The position numbers were made by a program, and so were the translations under genes. A stretch of 13,195 nucleotides of DNA from Spirochaetia bacterium UBA5550 (GTDB lineage Bacteria; Spirochaetota; UBA4802; UBA5550): positions 6,988 through 20,182 of the forward strand of contig DINC01000274.1 in the NCBI GenBank assembly GCA_002425885.1, in the 5' to 3' direction. The notes under the pieces are model-generated. The model made no database searches. It was given only the letters and a program-made list of their open reading frames with translations, and had not been told where the DNA came from. This document shows positions 1 to 7,090 of this stretch, piece by piece. Position 1 is the first letter of the stretch. Each line of letters starts with the position of its first letter.

Positions 1-1392
1 GCGGAGGAACCCCATTGGATCTGTATGCCCTTCAATTGTGATTAGTGCTCCCCCGTAAGTTGAAGCGAAATCTATAACACGGTCAAACTCCTGCTTATAT
101 TGGGATACGGGGAATGAGTTCTGGTTAGGTTTAAAAAATATCTCGAAAGAGAAGAGTGCCTCACCGCTACCGCTTAATCTCTCAGCCACCTGCGAAGCTT
201 TGCCTGCGTCAAACCTGGTCACTTTTACATCAGAGGCATATCTCAGCCCTTCCCTGAGTTCATTATAATCCCATCCCGCAATAGAAATCTCTGAAGTTTT
301 TCCGAGAAGGCCGAGAACCATTAATGATTCCTGAATCTCAGAAGTGAGCTTCCTGTAGTTTCTCGGGAAATTGCTGTCAGAGAAAAAGCGCACATTGCCC
401 GCATAACCGGACATATTCGCATCAGTGTACATCCCTCGAACATCCTCAACCGCACCGGCATCGTCAAGCAGCAGTTTCCCGCTCACTGAAAGCAGCGCTT
501 TACTATCTGCTGAGTCCTTTTTGTTTATCAGATCACGAACCTGCTCTTCAGCTTTAAGAAGAGCCTTAACAAATCCTTTTACCTTATCTTTATTTTTTTC
601 AAAGTAGTCCCTGCGCACTGCATAAATATCACTGATGATTCTGTCAGCCGTTTTTGTAGAGAGCAGAATCTTTGCCCCCTTAACAGAATCTTCAGCGCCT
701 GTTCCCACAGTCCCCTGTGAGGTAAGTGCAAGAGCGTCCGGAATAATGACAAATGCCGCATCTATGTCACCCCCTGAAAGTTTTGACATTGGAGTGTCAC
801 CCTTCGAACCCACAAGATCCTTTGTCCAGAGGACAGATACCTCCGTAGGTTTTATCTGAGCATCTTTAAGCAGTTTCAGCATATAGTCAACATGCGGCCC
901 GCCGCGCTGAAGAGCGATCCTTTTACCCCTCAGATCTTTGACACTTCTGATCCCGCTTTTAACAACAAGCGCGTCACCCCCTGCAGACCATGAATGCTGA
1001 AAGATAAGAACAGGCTGTGCAGCAGCGCTGGTGCCAAGCTTGTCCAGAGCCATGTTCAGCATACCCATTGTGCCCCGTAGAAATACAATATCTCCCTTCA
1101 GATACATATCCACCTGTCTGTTAAAATCATCCTCCCTGAAGAGATCAATTGAGAGGCCCGCTTCGTCGAAGAGCGAACCCTTAATAGTTTTCGAATTTTT
1201 ACCATTGGCGTGAATTGTAATAATGTCAGCACCCCAGGCAATTAGAGGGACCTTCAGAGCATCTCCCCCTTTAAGTTCACCAACTTCAGGAACAGCTTCC
1301 CCTTCCGGTGCTTTCTTTTTACAGCCTGTAAAAGGGAGTGCGATAAGTGCAATAGCTATACAGAGTAATAGAAGCCTGATCTTTTTGTTCAT
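1..1392 (-). CDS. Lipoprotein: TauA/NMT1-like substrate-binding domain fused to OmpA C-terminal domain (partial, C-terminus off the window)
   Basis: The frame is open from an ATG at 1392 to the left edge (464 codons, no stop), so the C-terminus is missing. Residues 1-24 form a lipoprotein signal: MNKK, a hydrophobic run, then lipobox F-T-G-C with Cys24. Residues about 45-390 look like a type-2 periplasmic binding protein of the NMT1/TauA group (VKDLRGKRIALQRGGPHVDY, then a DAAFVI segment). Residues about 410-464 begin an OmpA-like domain: FSFEIFFKPNQNSFP, then ITIEGHTDPMG, the peptidoglycan-binding region. Proteins of this architecture are usually annotated 'phosphate ABC transporter substrate-binding/OmpA family', but nothing here shows phosphate as ligand. 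An AAGG ribosome site lies 9 nt before the ATG. It follows the importer operon on the same strand but is separated by 175 bp holding an inverted repeat, so co-transcription is uncertain. The fold is well supported; the ligand is unknown. Confidence 0.85.
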   Translation of the reverse strand, partial: MNKKIRLLLLCIAIALIALPFTGCKKKAPEGEAVPEVGELKGGDALKVPLIAWGADIITIHANGKNSKTIKGSLFDEAGLSIDLFREDDFNRQVDMYLKGDIVFLRGTMGMLNMALDKLGTSAAAQPVLIFQHSWSAGGDALVVKSGIRSVKDLRGKRIALQRGGPHVDYMLKLLKDAQIKPTEVSVLWTKDLVGSKGDTPMSKLSGGDIDAAFVIIPDALALTSQGTVGTGAEDSVKGAKILLSTKTADRIISDIYAVRRDYFEKNKDKVKGFVKALLKAEEQVRDLINKKDSADSKALLSVSGKLLLDDAGAVEDVRGMYTDANMSGYAGNVRFFSDSNFPRNYRKLTSEIQESLMVLGLLGKTSEISIAGWDYNELREGLRYASDVKVTRFDAGKASQVAERLSGSGEALFSFEIFFKPNQNSFPVSQYKQEFDRVIDFASTYGGALITIEGHTDPMGFLR

Positions 1393-1441
1393 AACATTAT
1401 ACCTTCATTCTGTTAAAATGCTTTAAAAAAATACGCTTCAT

Positions 1442-1556
1442 GTCATTTCGAACCCTCTTCAATTCGCCGGGTGAGAAATCTTTTCTTTAAACTTAAGCAG
1501 TTTTATAAAAAAATGATTTCGTATAACACAGATTTCTCACATACGTTCGAAATGAC
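1442..1556. repeat. MITE/REP-like element with imperfect terminal inverted repeats
   Basis: The left arm has GTCATTTCGAAC at 1442-1453 and GTGAGAAATCT at 1471-1481. The right arm has AGATTTCTCAC at 1530-1540 and GTTCGAAATGAC at 1545-1556. Each block is the exact reverse complement of its partner. The arms differ only in the spacer between blocks (17 bases on the left, 4 on the right). The 48-base centre is AT-rich and non-coding. The arm sequence resembles the short 'GTCATTTCGA...GAGAAATCT' dispersed repeats I remember from many bacterial genomes. No target-site duplication is evident. The element ends 11 bp beyond the ATPase stop codon, so its RNA hairpin could also end or weaken transcription before the SBP-OmpA gene. 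Confidence 0.75.
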
Positions 1557-1567
1557 CGGTAAAGTTC

Positions 1568-2458
1568 CTACACCCTCTGCTTTTCAATATCAGTGAGGCT
1601 CTGAAAAGAATCAGGATGCTGAAGATTAAAATCCGTGACATGTGTCCTTTGCTTAGGATCAAATCCCTCTCTCCGGACCTTACCTACAAGCATGCCGAAA
1701 TTTGCTGTCTCTTTTGCTTTTGTTGTTGCAGCCCTGTATTTAAGCTCATAGTCAGCAACAATTTTTGCGCCGCGCTGAACATCGGCTCCACGTCCGTCAG
1801 TATAATACTGCGACAGAACAATAATCCGTGTACCGAGATATACAGCCTCCTCAAGGTCGTGCGTCACAAAAAGAATCGTCATGTCAGACTGTTCCCAGAT
1901 TTCCAGAATGAATACCTGCATCGCCTCACGCATCCCGGGATCAAGGGCGCCAAAAGGTTCATCCATGAGCAGTATCTTCGGCCGCATAATCAGTGCCTGT
2001 GCAATTGCCACACGCTGCTGCATTCCGCCCGATAACTCATGTGGATACTTATCCTGGTGTTCCTCAAGTCCCATCCTGCTGAGAAACTCTACTGCTTCAT
2101 CACGGATCTCTAAAAGTTTTCTGCCGGATTTAAGAAGCCCCAGTTCCAGCTTTTTTCCCAGCATCACATTTTCTATCACGGAAATATGAGGATAAAGAGA
2201 ATACCTCTGGTAAACAACCCCGCGCCTGGTATCTGCAAAACCTATGGGCTCACCGTTAAAATGAATGACCCCTGAAGTCGGAAGCTCCTGACCCAGTATA
2301 AGACGCAGGAGCGTGGACTTCCCGCAGCCGCTGGGCCCCACCACTGTGCAGAACTCACCCTCGCTTATGCAGAAATCGATATCGTCAAGGATAACTCTTT
2401 CACCGTATTCCTTATATACGTTTTCTATATATAGAATATTATCAATTTTTTTTGTCAT
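1568..2458 (-). CDS. ABC transporter ATP-binding protein, NitT/TauT class (urea-carboxylase-associated type)
   Basis: This 296-residue cytoplasmic ATPase powers the importer encoded by the two genes before it. All nucleotide-binding motifs are intact: Walker A GPSGCGKST (41-49), Q-loop Gln84 in VVYQRYSLYP, signature LSGGMQQR (142-149), Walker B ILLMDEP (162-168), D-loop ALD (171-173) and H-loop His200 in FVTHDLEEA. The roughly 75 residues after the H-loop (including RTHVTDFNLQHPDS) are longer than a minimal TauB or SsuB and are not a recognised regulatory domain. The ATG is 14 bp after the permease stop. An AAGG lies about 18 nt upstream, so translation may partly depend on coupling. The reaction is ATP hydrolysis driving solute import; the substrate is inferred from the binding protein. 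Confidence 0.93.
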   Translation of the reverse strand: MTKKIDNILYIENVYKEYGERVILDDIDFCISEGEFCTVVGPSGCGKSTLLRLILGQELPTSGVIHFNGEPIGFADTRRGVVYQRYSLYPHISVIENVMLGKKLELGLLKSGRKLLEIRDEAVEFLSRMGLEEHQDKYPHELSGGMQQRVAIAQALIMRPKILLMDEPFGALDPGMREAMQVFILEIWEQSDMTILFVTHDLEEAVYLGTRIIVLSQYYTDGRGADVQRGAKIVADYELKYRAATTKAKETANFGMLVGKVRREGFDPKQRTHVTDFNLQHPDSFQSLTDIEKQRV

Positions 2459-2472
2459 AAATATAATCCATG

Positions 2473-3327
2473 TTACGCCTTACTCTTTATATACCAGGAG
2501 TATCTCCGGGCGACATATTTCTTCAGTGACCAGTCAATTACGAAACCGAGAAATGTTATTAAAAATACATAAGGGATAATAATATCCATAGCAAGATACC
2601 GCCTTACAAGAAATATGCGGTAGCCGAGTCCGCTGTCAGATACAATAGCTTCAGCGGCAATCAGAAACAGCCATGCGGCACCGAAGGATAGCCTTGTTGT
2701 ATCAATAAGCCTGGGAAGAACCTGAGGCATAATGATACCGTAAGTAGTCTGAAACTGGCTCGCACCGAGAGTCAGTGACTTAGTAATCTGCTCCTGTGGT
2801 ATTTTTTTTACTGTGAGGAATATATCCCTGCATATCAGAGGGAATGTGCCTATGAATATCAGCATAATCTTCGCGAACTCATCAACACCAAGCGTGATGA
2901 AAATTATAGGCAGTATAGAAAGCGGAGGAATAATCGAAACAAATGTGATAAAAACTGATGACAACGCTTCAACCCCTGGAAAGAGCCCCATGTTGAGCCC
3001 GATGACAAGTCCAAGTAACGAAGCAGCAGTCATACCTATAATAATGCGCCTGAGACTCGACACCGTATCAGTGAGCATAAGCCTCTCCCCTGTGCGGGGA
3101 TCGATCTCAAATGCCATCATATAAACAGCATCACCCATCTGAGTGAAGGTGGGGAGAATTTTATCCCCCGGATTCTCCGCGTGCCTGATCTGAGAAGCTG
3201 TGATATAAATAGCAATGGAAAGAATAAAAGGGAGAGCCGTCAGGAAAAACTTCAGTTTACCCGGCGGCTTTGCGGCAAATCCTAAAAACTTCGGATGCCT
3301 GACTTCTGATGATATCCGATCACTCAT
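2473..3327 (-). CDS. ABC transporter permease, NitT/TauT class
   Basis: This 284-residue inner-membrane subunit is the translocation channel of the importer. A hydrophobic segment lies near 27-44. The BPD_transp_1 core follows from about 90 to 270 with membrane segments near 97-115, 122-145, 150-170, 213-230 and 248-266. The cytoplasmic coupling (EAA) loop is recognisable as LTLGAS at 185-190 followed by IIMPQVLPRL. The usual leading EAA is replaced by ITKS, which is common in this subfamily. I chose the ATG at 3327 because it begins 1 bp after the upstream binding-protein stop (TGA, 3329-3331), a tightly coupled arrangement. A start at 3372 would add 15 residues inside the upstream gene and has no better ribosome site. 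The protein should form a dimer and pair with the ATPase downstream. Confidence 0.92.
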   Translation of the reverse strand: MSDRISSEVRHPKFLGFAAKPPGKLKFFLTALPFILSIAIYITASQIRHAENPGDKILPTFTQMGDAVYMMAFEIDPRTGERLMLTDTVSSLRRIIIGMTAASLLGLVIGLNMGLFPGVEALSSVFITFVSIIPPLSILPIIFITLGVDEFAKIMLIFIGTFPLICRDIFLTVKKIPQEQITKSLTLGASQFQTTYGIIMPQVLPRLIDTTRLSFGAAWLFLIAAEAIVSDSGLGYRIFLVRRYLAMDIIIPYVFLITFLGFVIDWSLKKYVARRYSWYIKSKA

Positions 3328-3328
3328 T

Positions 3329-4372
3329 TCAGAGTTTACCGTCCGCAGCCATCTGCATATATTTATCATCAAAACGGAGCTTCACATTCTTTTTATCTCC
3401 AAGCACAGTTCCGTCAGGGAACTCGATCCCCACATAGTCAGCGCTTGCTGCTGCTTTTCCGAAAAGCCCCTTGTCAAAACTGAACTTACGGACATAGTCC
3501 ATAGTCTTTTTCAGTTTATCCTCTTTAGTGAATTTTGCGGCATCCGCCGCTTTGTAAAACATTGCAGTGGTTTTAAGCTGAGCTATAAACTCATCATAAG
3601 TTGCCCCTGAATTTGCAGCCATATATTCAACAGCAGCCTTCATCTTCTCTTTATCCTCAAGGGCCTGCATAGTTTCAAACCATGCTCCGGTGAGAGCTTT
3701 CTTCAGTTCATCCGGAGCCTTTGAATGTACAACCATGAGGTCAAGAATTTCCCCCGGAATTCTGGAAGAATTAAAAATCATTAACGCGCCGGGAGTCTTC
3801 ACAGCATTCATCAGTATCGGGTTCCATGTAACAGCTACGGCATCTTTCTGAGTTTTAAAAATTGCCCCGATTTCGGCATCGCTTGTATTGATAAGAGTCA
3901 TCTCCTTCTCCTGCATGCCGTTCATGTCAAGAGCTCTTGATAGAAGATAATGTGAAACAGATAGCTGCACCAGCATCACCTTTTTACCGTTAAGATCCTT
4001 CAGACTCTTCTCTCCCCTGGTTATTATCCCGTCATTGCCGTTTGAATAATCCCCCACTATGATCACACTGGAATCGACTCCGCCAACTGCGGGGATTGTG
4101 AGCGCGTCCATATTTGTCATGGCACACCCCTGAAATTTACCTGCTGTAAAAAGGTTGATGGATTCGATATAATCGTTAATCCGTTCCAGCTTAATGGTGA
4201 TGTTGTATTTATCCCCCCATTTCTTTAAAATGCCGGCGTGCTCAGCATACTCCCATGGCTCCCACCCTGTGTAGTGAGACCATGCTATACGGTACTCCTT
4301 CTTCTGCTGTCCGCATGATAATGAAAAAAAGGCCATCGATAATAGTATAACTGCGATAATTAACTTCTTCAT
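3329..4372 (-). CDS. ABC transporter substrate-binding lipoprotein, urea-carboxylase-region family (urea/guanidine-type)
   Basis: This is a 347-residue binding protein and the first gene of the importer operon. Residues 1-20 form a signal peptide ending S-L-S-C; Cys20 is the probable lipidation site, although Ser rather than Leu at -3 is non-consensus. The mature part has the motifs I remember from the ABC periplasmic family encoded next to urea carboxylase: WSHYTGWEPWEYAE, INDYIESINLFTAGKFQG, MTNMDALTIPAVGGVDSS, VGDYSNGNDG, LSVSHYLLSRALD and SRIPGEILDLMVV. That match is to nearly the full family length. Members import urea or, as later work on urea/guanidine carboxylases suggests, guanidine-type compounds. 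No carboxylase or hydrolase of that pathway is in this window, so the substrate is inferred. An AGGGGGAA ribosome site ends 2 nt before the ATG, and a strong promoter lies just upstream. Confidence 0.9.
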   Translation of the reverse strand: MKKLIIAVILLSMAFFSLSCGQQKKEYRIAWSHYTGWEPWEYAEHAGILKKWGDKYNITIKLERINDYIESINLFTAGKFQGCAMTNMDALTIPAVGGVDSSVIIVGDYSNGNDGIITRGEKSLKDLNGKKVMLVQLSVSHYLLSRALDMNGMQEKEMTLINTSDAEIGAIFKTQKDAVAVTWNPILMNAVKTPGALMIFNSSRIPGEILDLMVVHSKAPDELKKALTGAWFETMQALEDKEKMKAAVEYMAANSGATYDEFIAQLKTTAMFYKAADAAKFTKEDKLKKTMDYVRKFSFDKGLFGKAAASADYVGIEFPDGTVLGDKKNVKLRFDDKYMQMAADGKL

Positions 4373-4408
4373 TGTTCCCCCTGTAACGGATTAAAATTAA
4401 GATGATTC

Positions 4409-4437
4409 AATATATGAAAAAAAGAGGCCATAGTCAA
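4409..4437 (-). promoter_or_regulatory. Sigma-70-type promoter for the ABC importer operon
   Basis: Read on the minus strand, TTGACT (4437-4432) and TATATT (4414-4409) are separated by exactly 17 bp. Transcription would start near 4402, giving a leader of about 30 nt. That is too short to hold a riboswitch, so if this is the only promoter the operon is not controlled by a guanidine or other leader aptamer. Confidence 0.65.
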
Positions 4438-4515
4438 ATTTTAGAGCATGGAATTTTCTGCTTAATTGTTGACGTTTTACCCGGTTAACCATCACTTATT
4501 ATAAGGAGTGTCTTA

Positions 4516-5307
4516 ATGGAAAATCCCCGTAAAGATGGAATCCCGCCATACAGGGCAGCAGTTGTTCATGGCGGCCCCGGAGCACAGGGGGGAATGGCAG
4601 ATGCTGCAATAAAGCTGGCAGACTTTTGCGGCGTAATTGAGCCTCTTCAGACAGAGTGCAGCGCCAATGGCGAAATTGAGGAGCTGCACAATCTTATTAA
4701 AAATGGCGGGGAGCCTCCTGTTGTTCTGATAGGGCATTCCTGGGGAGCGTGGCTCTCTCTCCTCACAGCAGCGCGCTACCCGGAAACTGTTTCAAAGCTT
4801 ATACTTGTTGCAAGCGCCCCTTTCGAAGATCATTACGCTGCCGCAATTCATAAACGCAGAATTGAACGTCTAAGCTCAAAGGAAAAGATTGAATTCAGCT
4901 CATTACTGCAGAGTCTCACAGCATCCCGATCCGGCGAGGATAAACTCCTGTCAAAACGCCTGCATAAACTTTTTCTGAAATCAGACTTTTATGAAACAGG
5001 TGCTGAGGGTGAGGATTATGGAAATAATATAGAGATGAATTCCAGGGTATTCAATGCTGTCTGGAGCAAAGCAGCGGAATTACGGAGCAGCGGAGCCCTT
5101 CTTAAAACAGCTTCTGTTCTGAAATGCCCTGTCCTGGCCATACATGGAGATCACGATCCCCATCCGGCAGAGGGAGTGGAACTCCCCCTGAAACGGGTTA
5201 TAAAAGATTTCAGATTTATACTTCTCGAAAAGTGCGGGCATTACCCCTGGCTGGAAAAACATGCTTCAGAAAAATTTTATGAGATCCTGAGAACGGAAAT
5301 TCTGTAA
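4516..5307 (+). CDS. Alpha/beta-fold hydrolase
   Basis: This is a 263-residue cytoplasmic protein without a signal peptide. It has an HGGPG oxyanion-hole motif (18-22), nucleophile elbow G-H-S-W-G with Ser75, an acid-bearing loop GDHDPHP (Asp214 most likely, Asp212 possible) and the catalytic His242 in CGHYPWLEKHA. The triad is thus complete. Residues about 105-190 form a helical cap. HGGPG is typical of proline iminopeptidase-like members, but the sequence before it is short and the rest does not identify the substrate, so it could be an esterase, amidase or peptidase. AGGAG at 4504-4508 lies 7 nt before the ATG. It is transcribed divergently from the importer operon across a 143-bp gap, which may hint at a shared function. 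It ends in a hairpin that overlaps its stop codon. Confidence 0.9.
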   Translation: MENPRKDGIPPYRAAVVHGGPGAQGGMADAAIKLADFCGVIEPLQTECSANGEIEELHNLIKNGGEPPVVLIGHSWGAWLSLLTAARYPETVSKLILVASAPFEDHYAAAIHKRRIERLSSKEKIEFSSLLQSLTASRSGEDKLLSKRLHKLFLKSDFYETGAEGEDYGNNIEMNSRVFNAVWSKAAELRSSGALLKTASVLKCPVLAIHGDHDPHPAEGVELPLKRVIKDFRFILLEKCGHYPWLEKHASEKFYEILRTEIL

Positions 5308-5330
5308 AGACGTATGACAATACGTCTTTA
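5305..5330. terminator. Perfect 10-bp hairpin between convergent genes, possible bidirectional terminator
   Basis: TAAAGACGTA (5305-5314), loop TGACAA, then TACGTCTTTA (5321-5330) form a perfect stem. The first three bases are the stop codon of the alpha/beta hydrolase gene. The MCP gene ends 8 bp beyond. No long T tract follows on the plus side, so it is a weak intrinsic terminator by textbook rules, but its position between convergent stops fits transcription ending or 3'-end protection. Confidence 0.5.
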
Positions 5331-5338
5331 CAATATCA

Positions 5339-6925
5339 TTATGCTTCACCCTTAAGCGCCCTGTCTGTATCAGTCATAAGGTCTACCGCATTTTCATAAA
5401 TCTCGTGAGCTGCAGATGACATATCCCTGAGTTCACCCACCATTTCGTTGAGAATTTCTATCAGATTCTCTATGGCCTGCGATGTCGATTCAACTGCAAC
5501 CTTCTGTTCATCAGTGGCAGTTCCGATCTTCTTTGCAAGGGATATATTGTCCTTCATCTGTGATATGATGATCTTTATATACTTCTCTTCAATAAATATC
5601 GATTCCTGGAGTGTCTGAACCTTGCTGGAGCTTGCCTTCATGTGATTGATCATCTCCCGCATCATCTCCGCTGTCTTCTGAATAACAGCAACACCGTCAA
5701 CAGTATTCTTCGCGCTCACAGAAAGGACTTTCTCAATCTCCTTGATGCTCTCCTGTGTCTGGAATGCCAGTTTCCCGATCTCGTCTGCAACAACAGCAAA
5801 ACCGCGTCCCGCCTCACCTGCCCTTGCAGCCTCAATAGAAGCGTTGAGTGAAAGGAGATTAATCTTATCCGCAATGTCAACTATCAGGTTCACAGTTTCT
5901 CCAATCTTGCCGCTCTGATCCTTTATAGCAATTACTGTTTTTTCAACCTCCATAAGTTCATCATTGGCAGTTGTGCTTTTATCAGAAACAGACTGAATGT
6001 CGGTATAAGTCTCCTCAAGGTTTTTCTTTGTCTCAACCTGAATATTCTTAAATTCATCAATAATGGATTCCATCTTGACGTTCCCTTCAAGCTGTGTAAC
6101 AGACTCAAAGGCAATCTGCTCTGCAGATCCGGCAAGCTCCTCCATTGTGGCAGACATCTCAGCAAAGCTTGCGGACTGTGTCTCCATCTTCTGATTAAAT
6201 CCGCTTATAAGTTCATTCTGCGCGTTTACTTTCTGAAAAAGAATATTCATCTTATCTTTAATTATTGCTGTCATAGAGAGTTGAGCTTCAGCATTCTTTT
6301 TCAGCTGATCTGTCTGTAACTCCATCCTCTCCTCATATTTTATAATGTCAGGGATATTTCTGTATGTAATGAGGAAAATCACAACCACGGTCAGCATCAC
6401 AAAAACTTCCCTGTAAACTATGAGGCCCGATGTTATGGGTACTCCATTTATATGACTCTCAAAATAAAGTTCAGCGCCGTTTCTATATGCAAGGTAGATA
6501 AAAAGAATCCAGTTTACCATGGCATAAAAACTGAAAAACTTAAAAAGCCTGGGCTGATAAAAAAGATAGAGCATTGCTGCAAAAACAATCACACCCATTG
6601 TTGAGTTTGTTGACTGCACAGCATAAGTCCATCCCCCCTGAATCATATAATTATATTTTACCGCAAGAGGCGCTGAAACGCTTATAAAGCCCAGTATCCA
6701 GGGGACTATAATAATTTTTATCCCCCTGCTTTTTTTGTAATAAACATAAAAAGCCAGAGCAAGAGCTGTACTATTGACAATGATCCCCGGCACAATCTCC
6801 CTTGCTGCCAATCCCGCTATAGTCTGAAGAGTAACTGAACTTGCGAAGAGTATCGAGTATGCAATTATATAAAAAAATGCCCCTCTCCGTTCCAGATGCT
6901 GACGCGCTGTGAGTTCTATTTTCAT
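5339..6925 (-). CDS. Methyl-accepting chemotaxis protein with multi-pass membrane sensor region
   Basis: This is a 528-residue chemoreceptor. Residues about 15-190 contain some six hydrophobic segments (near 15-38, 44-63, 69-90, 108-124, 131-148 and 168-188) with short loops. There is no large periplasmic ligand domain and no recognisable HAMP; a helix from 194 links to a long coiled coil. The signalling tip is canonical: [19 protein letters not shown] (355-373) then [17 protein letters not shown] (374-390), the part that contacts CheA and CheW. No C-terminal CheR-binding pentapeptide is seen. I chose ATG 6925 because AAGGGGGGAAG (6938-6928) sits 2 nt before it; an ATG at 6946 would add seven residues without a ribosome site. 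A sigma-28 promoter lies upstream. The stimulus is unknown; a membrane-embedded or cytoplasmic signal is likely. Confidence 0.92.
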   Translation of the reverse strand: MKIELTARQHLERRGAFFYIIAYSILFASSVTLQTIAGLAAREIVPGIIVNSTALALAFYVYYKKSRGIKIIIVPWILGFISVSAPLAVKYNYMIQGGWTYAVQSTNSTMGVIVFAAMLYLFYQPRLFKFFSFYAMVNWILFIYLAYRNGAELYFESHINGVPITSGLIVYREVFVMLTVVVIFLITYRNIPDIIKYEERMELQTDQLKKNAEAQLSMTAIIKDKMNILFQKVNAQNELISGFNQKMETQSASFAEMSATMEELAGSAEQIAFESVTQLEGNVKMESIIDEFKNIQVETKKNLEETYTDIQSVSDKSTTANDELMEVEKTVIAIKDQSGKIGETVNLIVDIADKINLLSLNASIEAARAGEAGRGFAVVADEIGKLAFQTQESIKEIEKVLSVSAKNTVDGVAVIQKTAEMMREMINHMKASSSKVQTLQESIFIEEKYIKIIISQMKDNISLAKKIGTATDEQKVAVESTSQAIENLIEILNEMVGELRDMSSAAHEIYENAVDLMTDTDRALKGEA

Positions 6926-6927
6926 TG

Positions 6928-6938
6928 CTTCCCCCCTT
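6928..6938 (-). promoter_or_regulatory. G-rich ribosome binding site fixing the MCP start
   Basis: On the minus strand AAGGGGGGAAG ends 2 nt before the ATG at 6925. It lies downstream of the alternative ATG at 6946, which it argues against. Confidence 0.65.
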
Positions 6939-6962
6939 AAGGCCATGAAACCACTATTTTTA

Positions 6963-6989
6963 TTATCGGCTGAAATGTTTTATATATTA
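6963..6989 (-). promoter_or_regulatory. Sigma-28 (FliA)-type promoter for the MCP gene
   Basis: On the minus strand TAAT (6989-6986), a 15-bp spacer and GCCGATAA (6970-6963) match the flagellar sigma-28 consensus TAAA-N15-GCCGATAA, with a perfect -10 and one mismatch in the -35 core. Transcription would start about 30 nt before the MCP start codon. Chemoreceptor genes are classic members of this regulon, so position and target agree. Confidence 0.75.
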
Positions 6990-7040
6990 AACTACTTGCA
7001 TATTAATTATGAAAATAAAGCAATTTAGAAAAAACTTAAA

Positions 7041-7069
7041 TTGACAAAACGGAGAGTTTCTCATATATT
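7041..7069 (+). promoter_or_regulatory. Sigma-70-type promoter for the DUF6498-like gene
   Basis: TTGACA (7041-7046) and TATATT (7064-7069) are spaced by 17 bp. The predicted start of transcription, near 7076, leaves only about 15 nt before the ATG at 7091. A TATAAT at 7075-7080 is too far from this -35 to be its partner. Confidence 0.6.
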
Positions 7070-7090
7070 CCGTTTATAATAAGGGTGTAT

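Noticed and set aside
1396..1401. Perfect TATAAT on the minus strand upstream of the SBP-OmpA gene
   Set aside because: It lies 3 nt from the ATG with no matching -35; a leaderless transcript is unlikely because an AAGG ribosome site is present.
1616..2035. 139-codon plus-strand frame opposite the ATPase gene
   Set aside because: It is antisense to a fully conserved ATPase, has no ribosome site and no recognisable protein features; the same holds for other antisense frames within the large genes.
3328..3372. Longer permease start at 3372
   Set aside because: It would overlap the binding-protein end by 44 bases and adds residues with no match to the family; ATG 3327 fits the coupled arrangement.
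4373..4515. Guanidine (ykkC-type) riboswitch ahead of the importer
   Set aside because: The region is AT-rich, lacks the conserved aptamer motifs I know, and the best promoter leaves only about 30 nt of leader.
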